DNA of 64,000 nucleotides. Source: Altererythrobacter epoxidivorans. GTDB taxonomy: Bacteria; Pseudomonadota; Alphaproteobacteria; Sphingomonadales; Sphingomonadaceae. Below are positions 35,672-43,745 of the stretch, one piece after another. Made by a program: the position numbers and the translations under genes. The notes beneath the pieces were generated by a model. The model was not told the DNA's origin and made no database searches. It saw only the letters and a list, made by a program, of their open reading frames with translations. The stretch spans positions 1,612,001 to 1,676,000 of the forward strand of contig NZ_CP012669.1 of NCBI RefSeq assembly GCF_001281485.1, given 5' to 3'. Within the stretch, counting starts at the first letter, position 1. The number at the start of each line of letters is the position of its first letter.

Positions 35672-35844
35672 GCGCAGCGCGCACCGATGCTGCTCGTGCC
35701 GGGATTGGCCTTGGCAGTGCGATCGCAGTCGCAATCTCGTGGAGCCTGCACAAATCGATCGTCTGGGCCGTCATCCAGGGATTTTTCGGCTGGTTCTACG
35801 TCATCTATTACGCCCTGACCCGCCCGGGCGGACTGGCAGGCTGA
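35668..35844 (+). CDS. 58-residue membrane protein at the end of the psp operon
   Basis: This small frame opens with GTG overlapping the preceding stop (GTGA at 35668-35671) and encodes 58 residues. It contains AGIGLGSAIAVAISWSLHKSIVWAVIQGFFGWFYVIYYAL, one long or two short membrane segments rich in aromatic residues. No repeat motif is present. The coupling, hydrophobic character and lack of other use for this stretch support it as a real gene. It is the last gene before sufE. Confidence 0.7.
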   Translation: MSAARTDAARAGIGLGSAIAVAISWSLHKSIVWAVIQGFFGWFYVIYYALTRPGGLAG

Positions 35845-35886
35845 AACGTTGGACGCAGGGGCATAGCCCCGCTAGATGCCGCCGCC

Positions 35887-36294
35887 ATGCGTAGTCTCGA
35901 CGATATCCGTGAAGAATATGAATTCCTCGAAGGCGACGAGCGTTATCGCCTGCTGATCGAGCTGGGGCGCGAACTCGACCCCATGCCCGATGCGCTAAAG
36001 ACCGATGCCACACTCGTCAGGGGCTGTTCGGCAAGCGTCTGGGTCTATCCCACGGGCGAGGCCGAAAAGCTGCACTTCCTGGCCGACAGCAATGCCGCGA
36101 TCACCAAGGGTATAGTCGCGCTGGTCGTTGCCGCCGTACAGGACAAGCCCGCTGCCGAAGTCGCTGCGATGGATGTCACCGGTGCGCTCGAGCCGTTCGA
36201 CCTCAAGAACCAGCTGTCATCCAACCGGACTCAGGGGGTCCCGAACATGATCTCGCTGGTCAAGGAGCACGCCGCCCGGATCGCCGGGGGCTGA
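35887..36294 (+). CDS. sufE: SufE-family sulfur acceptor for Fe-S cluster assembly
   Basis: This 135-residue protein has the SufE fold with the active cysteine at position 47 in VRGCSASVW. It takes persulfide from a SufS-type cysteine desulfurase and passes it to the SUF scaffold. The segment LVVAAVQDKPAAEV and the C-terminal helix SNRTQGVPNMISLVKEHAARI are characteristic. No other suf gene is adjacent. BolA and a monothiol glutaredoxin, also Fe-S factors, lie at 41.9-42.5 kb. Confidence 0.93.
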   Translation: MRSLDDIREEYEFLEGDERYRLLIELGRELDPMPDALKTDATLVRGCSASVWVYPTGEAEKLHFLADSNAAITKGIVALVVAAVQDKPAAEVAAMDVTGALEPFDLKNQLSSNRTQGVPNMISLVKEHAARIAGG

Positions 36295-36310
36295 AACGCG
36301 TTACCTTTCC

Positions 36311-36658
36311 ATGCGGCCAATTTACAGCGCTCTGGGCTTTCTTGCCGTAGGACTTGGGATCATCGGCGCTTTCCTGCCGATCATGCCTACCGTGCCGTTC
36401 CTGTTGCTGGCGGTCTATTTCTTCGCCCGCAGCAATCCCGAATGGGAACAGAAGATTCTCGACCATCCGACCTGGGGACCGCAAGTTCTTGATTGGCGCG
36501 AGCGCCGCGCCATCAGTCGCCGCGCAAAGACCATGGCGATCGGCGCGATGGCGACCGGTGCGGTCGTAACCTACTTCACGCTCGGCCATCCCTGGTACTG
36601 GATTTCGGTTGCCATACTGGTGATCGCGGGAAGCTGGATCGCCACGCGCAACGAATAG
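36311..36658 (+). CDS. DUF454 (YbaN-type) inner-membrane protein
   Basis: This 115-residue protein matches the YbaN/DUF454 family: LGFLAVGLGIIGAFLPIMPTVPFLLLAVYFFARSNP followed by LDHPTWGPQVLDWRERRAI and two more membrane helices. Function is not established. It follows sufE by 16 bases. Its stop codon abuts the stop of the convergent crtZ. Confidence 0.88.
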   Translation: MRPIYSALGFLAVGLGIIGAFLPIMPTVPFLLLAVYFFARSNPEWEQKILDHPTWGPQVLDWRERRAISRRAKTMAIGAMATGAVVTYFTLGHPWYWISVAILVIAGSWIATRNE

Positions 36659-37180
36659 TTACGCCCCGGCGCTGTCCCGCACCACGGCAATTCCGGCCTC
36701 TCGCTGACGTTTAAGTTCGGCCTTCAGCTTCACAGGGTCGCGGGCGAGGACGAAACCAAAGCTCACGCCGCCCTCTTTACCGATCGTTGCATGATGCAGC
36801 TTGTGCGCCTGCACCAGACGCTTTGCATATCCGCGCTTGGGCACCCATCGGAAATAGCGCTGATGCACCAACCCGTCGTGAACCAATGTGTAGATGATCC
36901 CGTAGAACAGAATGCCGAGGCCGATCCACGTGCCCGGCCACCAAGCAGAAGCCTCCATGATCATCGGGCTGCCCACGGCGAACATTGAAATGCTCATCGC
37001 TGCGCCGACGATGGCATAGAGGTCGTTCTTCTCCAACAGGTTGTCGTGCGGTTCGTGGTGGTCCCTGTGCCAGCCCCATCCCCAGCCGTGCATGATGTAT
37101 TTGTGGCTCGCCCACGCGACCCATTCCATCGCGAACACGGTCGCGATCACAATGACAACGGGCAGAATCCAGTCGGGCAT
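36659..37180 (-). CDS. crtZ: Beta-carotene hydroxylase
   Basis: This 173-residue membrane enzyme adds hydroxyl groups to beta-carotene rings, giving zeaxanthin. The di-iron histidine clusters are all present: His26 and His31 (HKYIMH), His38/41/42/45 (HRDHHEPH), His101 and His106 (HDGLVH), and His126/129/130 (HKLHH). Four membrane segments fit the family. No other crt gene is nearby, as in many sphingomonads where crtZ stands apart. It supports a yellow to orange carotenoid-making organism. Confidence 0.95.
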   Translation of the reverse strand: MPDWILPVVIVIATVFAMEWVAWASHKYIMHGWGWGWHRDHHEPHDNLLEKNDLYAIVGAAMSISMFAVGSPMIMEASAWWPGTWIGLGILFYGIIYTLVHDGLVHQRYFRWVPKRGYAKRLVQAHKLHHATIGKEGGVSFGFVLARDPVKLKAELKRQREAGIAVVRDSAGA

Positions 37181-37198
37181 GCCGATAGGTATAGAAGA

Positions 37199-37609
37199 TT
37201 AGTCGCGCGGGAAAAAGAAGGCGCGCATGTGATCGCCAATTCGTGCCGGTCGCAATGTCTCTGCATCGATGCAGCACCAGCTCGACTTCACCTCTGCTAG
37301 CACTTCCTCACCCCGGCTGATGACCGTGTGATAGAATGCCCGTGCACCCTGGAAATGTTCGAGCACCGTTTGGGCGATGACGTCATCTTCGAGAAACGCC
37401 GGCTTGCGATAGGTAATCTCGTGCTTCAGCGCGACCCAGGCCTTCGCTGCAACCTCTTCAGCAGGCGCCAACTTGCGCCAGTGCGCCAGGACAGCATCCT
37501 GCACCCAGTTGAGGTAACGCGCATTGTTTACATGCCCCATGAAATCGATGTCCTCGGGAAGGACCTTGATGGGGAATGCGAAGGGTTTGGCTGGCGGCAC
37601 TGCTGACAT
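37199..37609 (-). CDS. 4-hydroxybenzoyl-CoA-type thioesterase (hotdog)
   Basis: This 136-residue protein has the 4HBT signature DIDFMGHVNNARYLNWVQDA, where the first aspartate is the likely catalytic residue, and a single hotdog domain (ITYRKPAFLEDDVIAQTVLE, then AEVKSSWCCID). Such enzymes cleave acyl-CoA or acyl-ACP thioesters. It is 18 bases upstream of crtZ on the same strand and may share its transcript. Substrate unknown. Confidence 0.87.
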   Translation of the reverse strand: MSAVPPAKPFAFPIKVLPEDIDFMGHVNNARYLNWVQDAVLAHWRKLAPAEEVAAKAWVALKHEITYRKPAFLEDDVIAQTVLEHFQGARAFYHTVISRGEEVLAEVKSSWCCIDAETLRPARIGDHMRAFFFPRD

Positions 37610-37789
37610 GAGTGTCAGTTAGACATGGATATCTTTCGATTCAATGACTGTCACAGCTTCGGCGCGCGAAATGGCGACATTTCGTTACTTTTCGAGTGCC
37701 ATCTGCGACAGACCGTATCTTCCGCGTTCATCAAATCGGCAATATTTCTGAACCAGCGGACTTTACCGCCCTGATGGAAGGAAATGACG

Positions 37790-38170
37790 ATGAAGAAGAC
37801 GACGATGTTCGGGATTCCCATTGCAGCAGCCGCACTTGCCTTGGGCGCAGCTGCGCCTGCATCTGCAGCCCGCTATGACAATGCAAAATCGCTCCGTAGC
37901 GATATCGCCCAGCTCGATCGCCAGATCGACCGCGCGCTGGTCAAGCGCCAGATTACCCGCCGTGAAGCTGTCAGGCTGGAAGCGCAGGTCGACGGCTTGC
38001 AGCGCGAATTCCGCAGCTACGCCCGTGGTGGCTTCGAGCGATGGGAGGTCCGCGCGCTCGATCGCGGCATCTCCAATGTTCGCCGCCAGCTGACGAAGGA
38101 TCTCAACGATGGCGGCAATGGCAGGGACGATCGCCCGGCGAATTATCGCGACGGTTCGGGCAGGCGCTGA
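37790..38170 (+). CDS. Small exported helical protein, function unknown
   Basis: This 126-residue protein has a clear signal peptide (KKTTMFGIPIAAAALALGAAAPASA) and a basic, helical mature part (SDIAQLDRQIDRALVKRQITRREAVRLEAQVDGLQREF). It ends in a disordered Asp/Gly/Arg-rich tail. I chose ATG 37790, which is eight bases after AAGGA; ATG 37784 in the same frame is too close. Proteins of this plan are common in sphingomonad genomes, but I know of no tested function. It stands alone between the thioesterase and leuC. Confidence 0.75.
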   Translation: MKKTTMFGIPIAAAALALGAAAPASAARYDNAKSLRSDIAQLDRQIDRALVKRQITRREAVRLEAQVDGLQREFRSYARGGFERWEVRALDRGISNVRRQLTKDLNDGGNGRDDRPANYRDGSGRR

Positions 38171-38235
38171 AGCTATAGCCTGACCAAGTTTTACCATCTT
38201 GCCCCTGTGGGGGCGGCCATCCTAGGCCAAGGCTC

Positions 38236-39669
38236 ATGGCAAGCCGCCCCCGCACACTCTATGAAAAGATCTGGGACGCCCACGTCGTTGAAACGCGCGA
38301 CGATGGCACCAGCCTGATCTATATCGACCGTCACCTCGTGCACGAAGTGACCAGCCCCCAGGCTTTCGAGGCATTGAGGATGAGCGGACGGACCGTCCGC
38401 CGCCCAGAGCTGACGCTGGCCGTACCAGACCACAATCTTCCCACCACAGCGCGCGTCGACGCTGACGGGAAACGGCTTCCGATCACCGATCCGCAAAGCG
38501 CGGCACAGCTCGCAGCGCTCGAGGCGAATGCGCCTTCGTTCGGCATCCGCTACATCGATGCAACGGCAGAAGCGCAAGGGATCGTGCATGTTGTCGGCCC
38601 GGAACAGGGCTTCTCGCTACCTGGTACGACCATCGTTTGCGGCGATTCCCACACCGCCTGCCACGGCGGTCTGGGTGCCCTCGCCTTCGGTATCGGCACG
38701 AGCGAGGTCGAGCACGTCCTCGCCACCCAGACGCTCCAGCTTAAGCGCTCGAAATCGATGGAGATCCGGGTCGAAGGAGAGCTTGGCCCGGGTGTCACGG
38801 CCAAGGACCTTATCCTCCACATCATCGGCAGGATCGGCGCTGCCGGCGGCACGGGTTACGTGATCGAATATCGCGGCCCCGTGTTCGAGGCGATGAGCGT
38901 CGAAGAACGCCTCACCGTTTGCAACATGAGCATCGAGGGCGGCGCACGTGCCGGCCTGATCGCGCCAGACGAGACAGTCTTCAATTACGTGAAGGGGCGC
39001 CCCTACGCCCCCAAGGGAGAGGACTGGGACGCGGCAGTCGCATACTGGCGTTCGCTCCGAACGGACCCCGGGGCCGAATTCGACAAATCGGTCACCATCG
39101 ACGCACGCGATGTCGAGCCGACAGTGACCTGGGGCACCAGCCCGGAAGACGTCGTCGCGATCGGCGGCACCGTGCCATCTCCCGACAGTTTCAGCGATCC
39201 TTCCAAGCAGCAGGCCGCGCAAAAAAGCCTCGATTACATGGGCTTGCAACCGGGCCAGCGGATGCAGGACATTCCCGTCGAGAACGTCTTTATCGGCAGT
39301 TGCACCAACAGCCGGATCGAGGATTTGCGCGCCGCCGCAGCGATACTGAAAGGGCGCACAAAGGCACCTAACGTACGCTGGGCGATCGTCGTGCCGGGTT
39401 CTGGGCTGGTCAAGCGCCAGGCCGAGGAAGAAGGGCTGGACAAGGTTTTCATCGATGCAGGTTTCGAATGGCGCGAACCCGGCTGTTCGGCCTGCCTCGG
39501 GATGAACCCGGACAAGGTCCCCCCCGGCGAACGCTGCGCATCGACCAGCAATCGCAATTTCGTCGGCCGACAGGGCCCCGGAGCGCGAACGCATCTCGTC
39601 TCGCCGGCCATGGCTGCTGCCGCAGCCGTCGCCGGCCATCTCGCAGACGTCCGCGACTTTGCCGGTTGA
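38236..39669 (+). CDS. leuC: 3-isopropylmalate dehydratase large subunit
   Basis: This 477-residue aconitase-family enzyme converts 2-isopropylmalate to 3-isopropylmalate in leucine synthesis, with LeuD. The [4Fe-4S] ligands are Cys356 (GSCTNSR), Cys417 and Cys420 (GCSACLGMN). Substrate-site segments are [22 protein letters not shown] and [15 protein letters not shown]. An AAGG ribosome-binding site precedes the ATG. It begins a run of leuC, a small gene, leuD and a quinone reductase with overlapping ends. Confidence 0.97.
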   Translation: MASRPRTLYEKIWDAHVVETRDDGTSLIYIDRHLVHEVTSPQAFEALRMSGRTVRRPELTLAVPDHNLPTTARVDADGKRLPITDPQSAAQLAALEANAPSFGIRYIDATAEAQGIVHVVGPEQGFSLPGTTIVCGDSHTACHGGLGALAFGIGTSEVEHVLATQTLQLKRSKSMEIRVEGELGPGVTAKDLILHIIGRIGAAGGTGYVIEYRGPVFEAMSVEERLTVCNMSIEGGARAGLIAPDETVFNYVKGRPYAPKGEDWDAAVAYWRSLRTDPGAEFDKSVTIDARDVEPTVTWGTSPEDVVAIGGTVPSPDSFSDPSKQQAAQKSLDYMGLQPGQRMQDIPVENVFIGSCTNSRIEDLRAAAAILKGRTKAPNVRWAIVVPGSGLVKRQAEEEGLDKVFIDAGFEWREPGCSACLGMNPDKVPPGERCASTSNRNFVGRQGPGARTHLVSPAMAAAAAVAGHLADVRDFAG

Positions 39670-39709
39670 CCTCTTGCCTTATCGATTCATGCTCCCCATG
39701 AGAAAAACC

Positions 39710-39865
39710 ATGACAAAGAAGATCAAAGGCAAGGCCGCCATCGGCGCCGCCATCGGTTCCGCCGCCATCGCTGCAGCACTGCTCTATGCCGGCAAGCGCA
39801 AAAAGAACAATCAGCCGACCCAGCCCGGTCCGATCCCTTCGGGCGAGAACCCGGAAACCGACTGA
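39710..39865 (+). CDS. 51-residue single-span membrane protein between leuC and leuD
   Basis: This frame gives 51 residues: a basic start (TKKIKGK), a small-residue helix ([20 protein letters not shown]), then KRKKNN and a proline-rich tail. In-frame ATGs at 39689 and 39698 are possible starts. Its stop overlaps the leuD ATG by one base (TGATG), which argues that it is translated. No family recognised; no clear ribosome-binding site at the chosen ATG. Confidence 0.55.
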   Translation: MTKKIKGKAAIGAAIGSAAIAAALLYAGKRKKNNQPTQPGPIPSGENPETD

Positions 39866-40479
39866 TGGACAAGGTGGAGGGAATCGAGGGACGCGCCTAT
39901 CCGTTCGGCGCCAAGAACGTCGATACCGACGTCATCATTCCCGCCAGCTGGCTCAAGACCATCAGCCGCGAAGGACTGGGCGAAGGGGCGTTCGAGACCA
40001 TCCGCGCGCAGGACGGCAATGTCTTCGACGATCCCGAATATGCCGGTTCCCCGATCCTGATCGCGGGCGACAATTTCGGTTGCGGGTCGAGCCGCGAACA
40101 CGCCGCATGGGCCCTGCTGGACCTGGGCATCAAGGCGGTCATCGCGCCAAGCTTCTCGGACATTTTTTCAGGCAACGCCTTCAAGAACGGCATATTGACC
40201 GTCGTCCTTCCGCAAGAGCAGATCGACCGTCTTATGAAAGTCGCCGAGACCGACGAGATCAATATCGATCTCGAGACGCAGACCGTCACGACTCCTTTCC
40301 AGGACCGATTTACCTTCGACATCGACCCGTTCCGCAAACACTGCCTGATGAACGGGCTCGACGAAATCGGCCTCACGCTCGAGCGTGACGACGCCATCGC
40401 AAAACACGAAAAGACGCGCGAGCAGGCCATGGGCTGGCTAACGCGCGGAACCGAAACAGATAGGGAGATTGCAGCATGA
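39865..40479 (+). CDS. leuD: 3-isopropylmalate dehydratase small subunit
   Basis: This 204-residue protein is the swivel subunit of isopropylmalate isomerase. Hallmarks are [33 protein letters not shown] and [19 protein letters not shown]. It starts within the stop of the small upstream gene, and its own stop overlaps the next start (ATGA). leuB and leuA are not in this window. Confidence 0.97.
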   Translation: MDKVEGIEGRAYPFGAKNVDTDVIIPASWLKTISREGLGEGAFETIRAQDGNVFDDPEYAGSPILIAGDNFGCGSSREHAAWALLDLGIKAVIAPSFSDIFSGNAFKNGILTVVLPQEQIDRLMKVAETDEINIDLETQTVTTPFQDRFTFDIDPFRKHCLMNGLDEIGLTLERDDAIAKHEKTREQAMGWLTRGTETDREIAA

Positions 40480-41474
40480 AGGCACTTCGCACGCACGCCG
40501 TTGGCGGACCGGACACACTGACCCTCGACGAGGTCGACGTACCCACCCCCGGCGAAGGCCAGGTACTGGTCGATGTGAAGGCCTGCGCGATCAACTTTCC
40601 CGATACGCTGATGATCCGCGATCTCTACCAGTTCAAGCCCGAGCGTCCCTATGCGCCTGGCGGCGAGATCGCCGGCGTGGTCGAAGCTGTCGGCCCGGGC
40701 GTCGAGGGATTTGCGGTCGGTGACAAGGTTCTGGCCGGCATCGGCAACGGCGGCCTGGTCGAAAAGGTCGTGGTCGCTGCAAACCGCCTGTTCCCCATTC
40801 CCGACGGCGTGCCGTTCGAGAAGGCAGCGTCGCTGCTGATGACCTATGGCACGACCATTCACGGCCTGAAGGATCGCGGCCACATCAAGGAAGGCGACAC
40901 CGTCCTCATCCTCGGCGCTGCAGGCGGCGTCGGCCTGTCAGCGGTCGAACTGGCCAAGGCATTCGGCGCCCGCGTCGTTGCTGCCGTTTCGAGCGAGGAA
41001 AAGGGCGAAGTCGCACGCAAGGCCGGTGCCGACGAAGTTGTGATCTATCCCAAGGACGAGATGGACAAGGACGCGTCGAAAGCGCTCGCCAATGCGTTCA
41101 AGGCCGCGTGCGGCCCCGAAGGCGCAAACATTGTCTATGACATCGTTGGCGGACAATATTCCGAACCCGCCCTGCGATCGATAGCATGGGAAGGCCGTTT
41201 CCTCGTGGTCGGTTTCCCGGCAGGCATCGCGAAGATGCCGCTCAACCTGACCCTGCTGAAGAGCTGCGACATCTGCGGCGTATTCTGGGGCGCCTTCACT
41301 GCGCGCGAACCGGTCAAGTATCGCGAACAGGTCGCCGAACTGTTCGAGCTGATGAAAGCTGGCAAGATCGACCCGCTCGTATCAGAGACTTTCCCCCTTG
41401 AACGTGGCGGCGATGCGATCGCCAAGCTCGAAAGCCGTCAGGCAGTGGGCAAGCTCGTCGTGACGATGGACTGA
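40476..41474 (+). CDS. NADPH:quinone oxidoreductase-type MDR protein
   Basis: This 332-residue zinc-free medium-chain reductase has the N-terminal GroES-like domain ([19 protein letters not shown]) and the Rossmann motif [23 protein letters not shown] at about residues 147-170. Zinc-binding cysteine clusters are absent, as in quinone reductases and enoyl reductases of the QOR group. It is coupled to leuD by a four-base overlap, although no link to leucine synthesis is obvious. Substrate is unknown. Confidence 0.88.
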   Translation: MKALRTHAVGGPDTLTLDEVDVPTPGEGQVLVDVKACAINFPDTLMIRDLYQFKPERPYAPGGEIAGVVEAVGPGVEGFAVGDKVLAGIGNGGLVEKVVVAANRLFPIPDGVPFEKAASLLMTYGTTIHGLKDRGHIKEGDTVLILGAAGGVGLSAVELAKAFGARVVAAVSSEEKGEVARKAGADEVVIYPKDEMDKDASKALANAFKAACGPEGANIVYDIVGGQYSEPALRSIAWEGRFLVVGFPAGIAKMPLNLTLLKSCDICGVFWGAFTAREPVKYREQVAELFELMKAGKIDPLVSETFPLERGGDAIAKLESRQAVGKLVVTMD

Positions 41475-41486
41475 TTGATCGACTGA

Positions 41487-41540
41487 CCGAAATTAAGGGC
41501 GACCCGGCCTTGCCGCACAAGCTGCGCCGCCCTATTTCGG
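41487..41540 (+). terminator. Large hairpin after the leu gene cluster, possible terminator
   Basis: CCGAAAT-TA-AGGGCG at 41487-41501 pairs with CGCCCT-ATTTCGG at 41528-41540, giving 13 pairs with a two-base bulge. The loop is 26 bases. There is no U-tract beyond it, so classical termination is uncertain. Confidence 0.4.
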
Positions 41541-41568
41541 TATCGATTCAATTTCCCGAGGGTATCCC

Positions 41569-41892
41569 ATGACCGATTTCAAAGACCGCGAGCGCGGCGA
41601 AGAAGCAAAATACGCATTCGACGAGGAAAACGCGTTCAAGATTGCTGCGCGCCGCAATCGCCTGCTGGGCGAATGGGCAGCCGAACTGATGAACCTGACC
41701 GACGAAGAAGCCGACGCCTACAAAAAGGCCGTGGTCCAGGCCGACTTCGAGGAAGCCGGTGACGAAGACGTCATTCGCAAGCTGCTGGGTGATCTTACCG
41801 CTGCAAGCTGTGATGTCAGCGAATCCGACATCCGTGCAAAGCTCGACGAAAAGGCGATCGAAGCCCGTCGCCAGCTGATGGGCGAGGCCTGA
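41569..41892 (+). CDS. ATP synthase inhibitor zeta subunit (DUF1476)
   Basis: This 107-residue protein matches DUF1476: FKDRERGEEAKYAFDEENAFKIAARRNRLLGEWAAELM, then KAVVQADFEEAGDEDVIRKLL. In Paracoccus denitrificans the family member is the zeta subunit, which plugs into F1 and blocks ATP hydrolysis with its N-terminal helix. This organism has a short epsilon without the inhibitory helices, which fits that scheme. It is first in a row of three genes with bolA and grxD. Confidence 0.9.
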   Translation: MTDFKDRERGEEAKYAFDEENAFKIAARRNRLLGEWAAELMNLTDEEADAYKKAVVQADFEEAGDEDVIRKLLGDLTAASCDVSESDIRAKLDEKAIEARRQLMGEA

Positions 41893-41898
41893 TATCCC

Positions 41899-42132
41899 AT
41901 GCCGATGAGCGCGAATGAAATTACCCGCCTGGTGACCGAAGCGCTGCCCGGTGCGGAAATCGAACTTCGCGATCTGGCAGGCGATGACGATCATTGGGCA
42001 GCCAGGGTCGTCGCTCCGCAATTTGCCGGCAAGTCGCGCGTCCAGCAGCACAAGATGGTGTACGATGCACTCGGCGGCCGGATGGGCGGCGTGCTGCACG
42101 CCTTGCAACTGACGACCGCTGCCCCCAACTAG
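41899..42132 (+). CDS. BolA/IbaG-family protein
   Basis: This 77-residue protein has the BolA fold: ITRLVTEALPGAEIELRDLAGDDDHWAARVVAPQFAGKSRVQQHKMVYDAL with the conserved histidine near the end of the motif. BolA proteins bind [2Fe-2S] clusters together with CGFS glutaredoxins, and grxD follows by 34 bases. It starts six bases after the zeta gene stop. The start could also be the ATG two codons further on. Confidence 0.92.
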   Translation: MPMSANEITRLVTEALPGAEIELRDLAGDDDHWAARVVAPQFAGKSRVQQHKMVYDALGGRMGGVLHALQLTTAAPN

Positions 42133-42166
42133 GTCGCAGCAATCATTTCATTTGGGTCCGGTATCT

Positions 42167-42499
42167 ATGTCCGACGTTAACTCCCGCATTTCGACCATCG
42201 TTGGCGACAACGACGTCGTACTCTTCATGAAGGGCACACCGCTCTTCCCGCAGTGCGGCTTTTCCAGCCGAGCTGTCGCCATCCTCGATCATTGCGGCGT
42301 CGCCTACGAAAGCGTCGATGTGCTGCAGGACATGGAAATCCGCCAGGGCATCAAGTCCTTTTCGGATTGGCCGACAATCCCCCAGCTTTATGTGAAGGGT
42401 GAATTCCTGGGCGGCAGCGACATCATGATGGAAATGTTCGAAGCCGGCGAGCTGCAGCAGTTGCTGGACGAAAAGCAGGTCGCCAAGGCCGAAGGCTGA
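42167..42499 (+). CDS. grxD: Monothiol glutaredoxin Grx4 (CGFS type)
   Basis: This 110-residue protein has the CGFS active site at residues 30-33 (PQCGFSSRAV) and the glutathione-binding segments WPTIPQLYVKGEFLGGSDIMMEM. Such glutaredoxins carry [2Fe-2S] clusters as dimers with glutathione and form complexes with BolA, encoded just upstream. I chose ATG 42167, which gives the usual N-terminus. Two hairpins follow the gene. Confidence 0.96.
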   Translation: MSDVNSRISTIVGDNDVVLFMKGTPLFPQCGFSSRAVAILDHCGVAYESVDVLQDMEIRQGIKSFSDWPTIPQLYVKGEFLGGSDIMMEMFEAGELQQLLDEKQVAKAEG

Positions 42500-42543
42500 A
42501 CCCTTCAGGCCGCTTGCGGCGGCCGATTTGTCACTGGCAAAAG

Positions 42544-42577
42544 AAAAACCGCCTCGGGGGCTTCCGGGGCGGTTTTC
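42544..42577 (+). terminator. Rho-independent terminator of the zeta-bolA-grxD genes
   Basis: AAAACCGCC at 42545-42553 pairs with GGCGGTTTT at 42568-42576, extended by one G-U and one C-G pair, and ends in TTTTCTCG. The A-tract on the left makes it a possible two-way terminator. Confidence 0.85.
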
Positions 42578-42587
42578 TCGTTTCGGG

Positions 42588-42625
42588 GAGGCGGGACCGG
42601 GAGACCAGGGTGGTCCCGCCTCTTT
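42588..42625 (+). terminator. Second hairpin after grxD
   Basis: GAGGCGGGACC at 42588-42598 pairs perfectly over 11 bases with GGTCCCGCCTC at 42612-42622, followed by TTTA. It lies 11 bases after the first terminator. It may be a back-up terminator or a structured leader element. Confidence 0.6.
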
Positions 42626-42809
42626 ATCGAAGACCATTCGGGATGAGCATCACTTTGCATGGGCCGTGCCAAAAATGGCAACCCTCGGATATCTGCGGAG
42701 TTTTACGGTTAACAGGATTTTGCCACGTGGCGGTCTGTAAGTTTTACCGACAGGTCTGGCCTCCAATCCCACTTGGCAATCGCATTGCATCGCGCCACAC
42801 TCCACCGCA

Positions 42810-43592
42810 ATGAGCACCAGCGCCGAAAATCCGCCCGACGGCATCCCCGCAGCAACCGTCGTAATCTTCCGCAATGGCCCCGATGGCGGGCCCCCGGAAA
42901 TCCTCATGACCATCCGTTCGCGCAACATGGTGTTTGCAGGCGGCATGGCGGTTTTCCCTGGCGGACGGGTCGACCCAGAGGATTTCGAACTTGCAGGCAG
43001 GATCGAAACATCGCTGCCGCACGACGAAACGGCGCACCAGATCGCGGTCGTCCGAGAGACCCTGGAGGAAACCGGGCTCGCGATCGGACTGGCCGGAGAG
43101 GTTACTGCTGCAAAAGCGCACGCGGCGCGCGAAAGGCTGCTCAATGTCGGCTCGCTCGCGCCCGTTCTGGAGGAGTACGACTGGTCGCTCGACCTGTCGC
43201 AACTGACCCCCTTTGCGCGCTGGTTTCCCAAGAACGAACGTATTCCGCGGGTTTACGATACGCGGTTTTATCTTGCGAACCTCGGGACAGGCGCGGTCGA
43301 GATCGAAGCCGACCTGTCGGAAAATACACACCTGTTCTGGACCACGGCGCAAGGCGCGCTTGATTCCGCCGAAACGGGCGACATCAAGATTATCTTCCCT
43401 ACGCGCCGCAATCTTGAGCGGCTCGCCCTGTTCGGCAGCTTCGATGAAGCCAAGGCACAAGCCGATGCCATCCCCGTCCGCACCATCACGCCATTTATGG
43501 CAGAGGCAGAGGGCAAGACCTGGCTCAATATCGGCGAAGACCTGGGTTATCCGGTGACGGGCGAACCGATCGACACGGTTATGCGCGGCTGA
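42810..43592 (+). CDS. Nudix hydrolase
   Basis: This 260-residue protein has a split Nudix box: GGMAVFPGGRVDPED (about 44-58) and AVVRETLEETGL (79-90), with an insert of some 20 residues between the halves as in NUDT19/RP2-like members. The REtlEETG glutamates bind the metal. Nudix enzymes hydrolyse nucleoside diphosphates linked to another group; the long form suggests a CoA- or nucleotide-type substrate, which is inference. It stands alone, upstream of the oppositely oriented tRNA-Arg. Confidence 0.87.
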   Translation: MSTSAENPPDGIPAATVVIFRNGPDGGPPEILMTIRSRNMVFAGGMAVFPGGRVDPEDFELAGRIETSLPHDETAHQIAVVRETLEETGLAIGLAGEVTAAKAHAARERLLNVGSLAPVLEEYDWSLDLSQLTPFARWFPKNERIPRVYDTRFYLANLGTGAVEIEADLSENTHLFWTTAQGALDSAETGDIKIIFPTRRNLERLALFGSFDEAKAQADAIPVRTITPFMAEAEGKTWLNIGEDLGYPVTGEPIDTVMRG

Positions 43593-43608
43593 TCTGTCAC
43601 AGGACCGG

Positions 43609-43685
43609 TGGCGCGCCCGGCAGGACTCGAACCTGCTGCCTCAAGATTAGAAGTCTCGCGCTCTATCCAGATGAGCTACGGGCGC
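43609..43685 (-). tRNA. tRNA-Arg (anticodon TCT)
   Basis: The minus strand folds into a full cloverleaf. The acceptor stem is GCGCCCG with CGGGCGC; the D arm contains GCTCATCTGGATAGAGC. The anticodon loop CTTCTAA has TCT, which reads AGA and AGG. The T arm is GCAGG-TTCGAGT-CCTGC, the discriminator base is G, and CCA is encoded. It lies between the Nudix and YhhQ genes. Confidence 0.96.
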
Positions 43686-43745
43686 GCACCGCAGCCCCAT
43701 TAGCGCGCTTTCCTGTCCATTCAAATGCGGATAGTCAGTCTATCC

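Larger units (their letters stand above)
42500..42809. other. 310-bp gene-free stretch between grxD and the Nudix gene
   Basis: The left third holds two consecutive hairpins (described separately). The rest, 42626-42809, holds a perfect ten-base palindrome GCCACGTGGC at 42722-42731 and a potential 21-codon frame from ATG 42675 to a TAA at 42738-42740, without a convincing ribosome-binding site. I see no tRNA or known RNA motif. It probably contains the Nudix gene promoter. Confidence 0.5.

Noticed and set aside
42675..42740. A 21-codon open frame between grxD and the Nudix gene
   Set aside because: No ribosome-binding site and no signal or domain; chance frames of this length are common.
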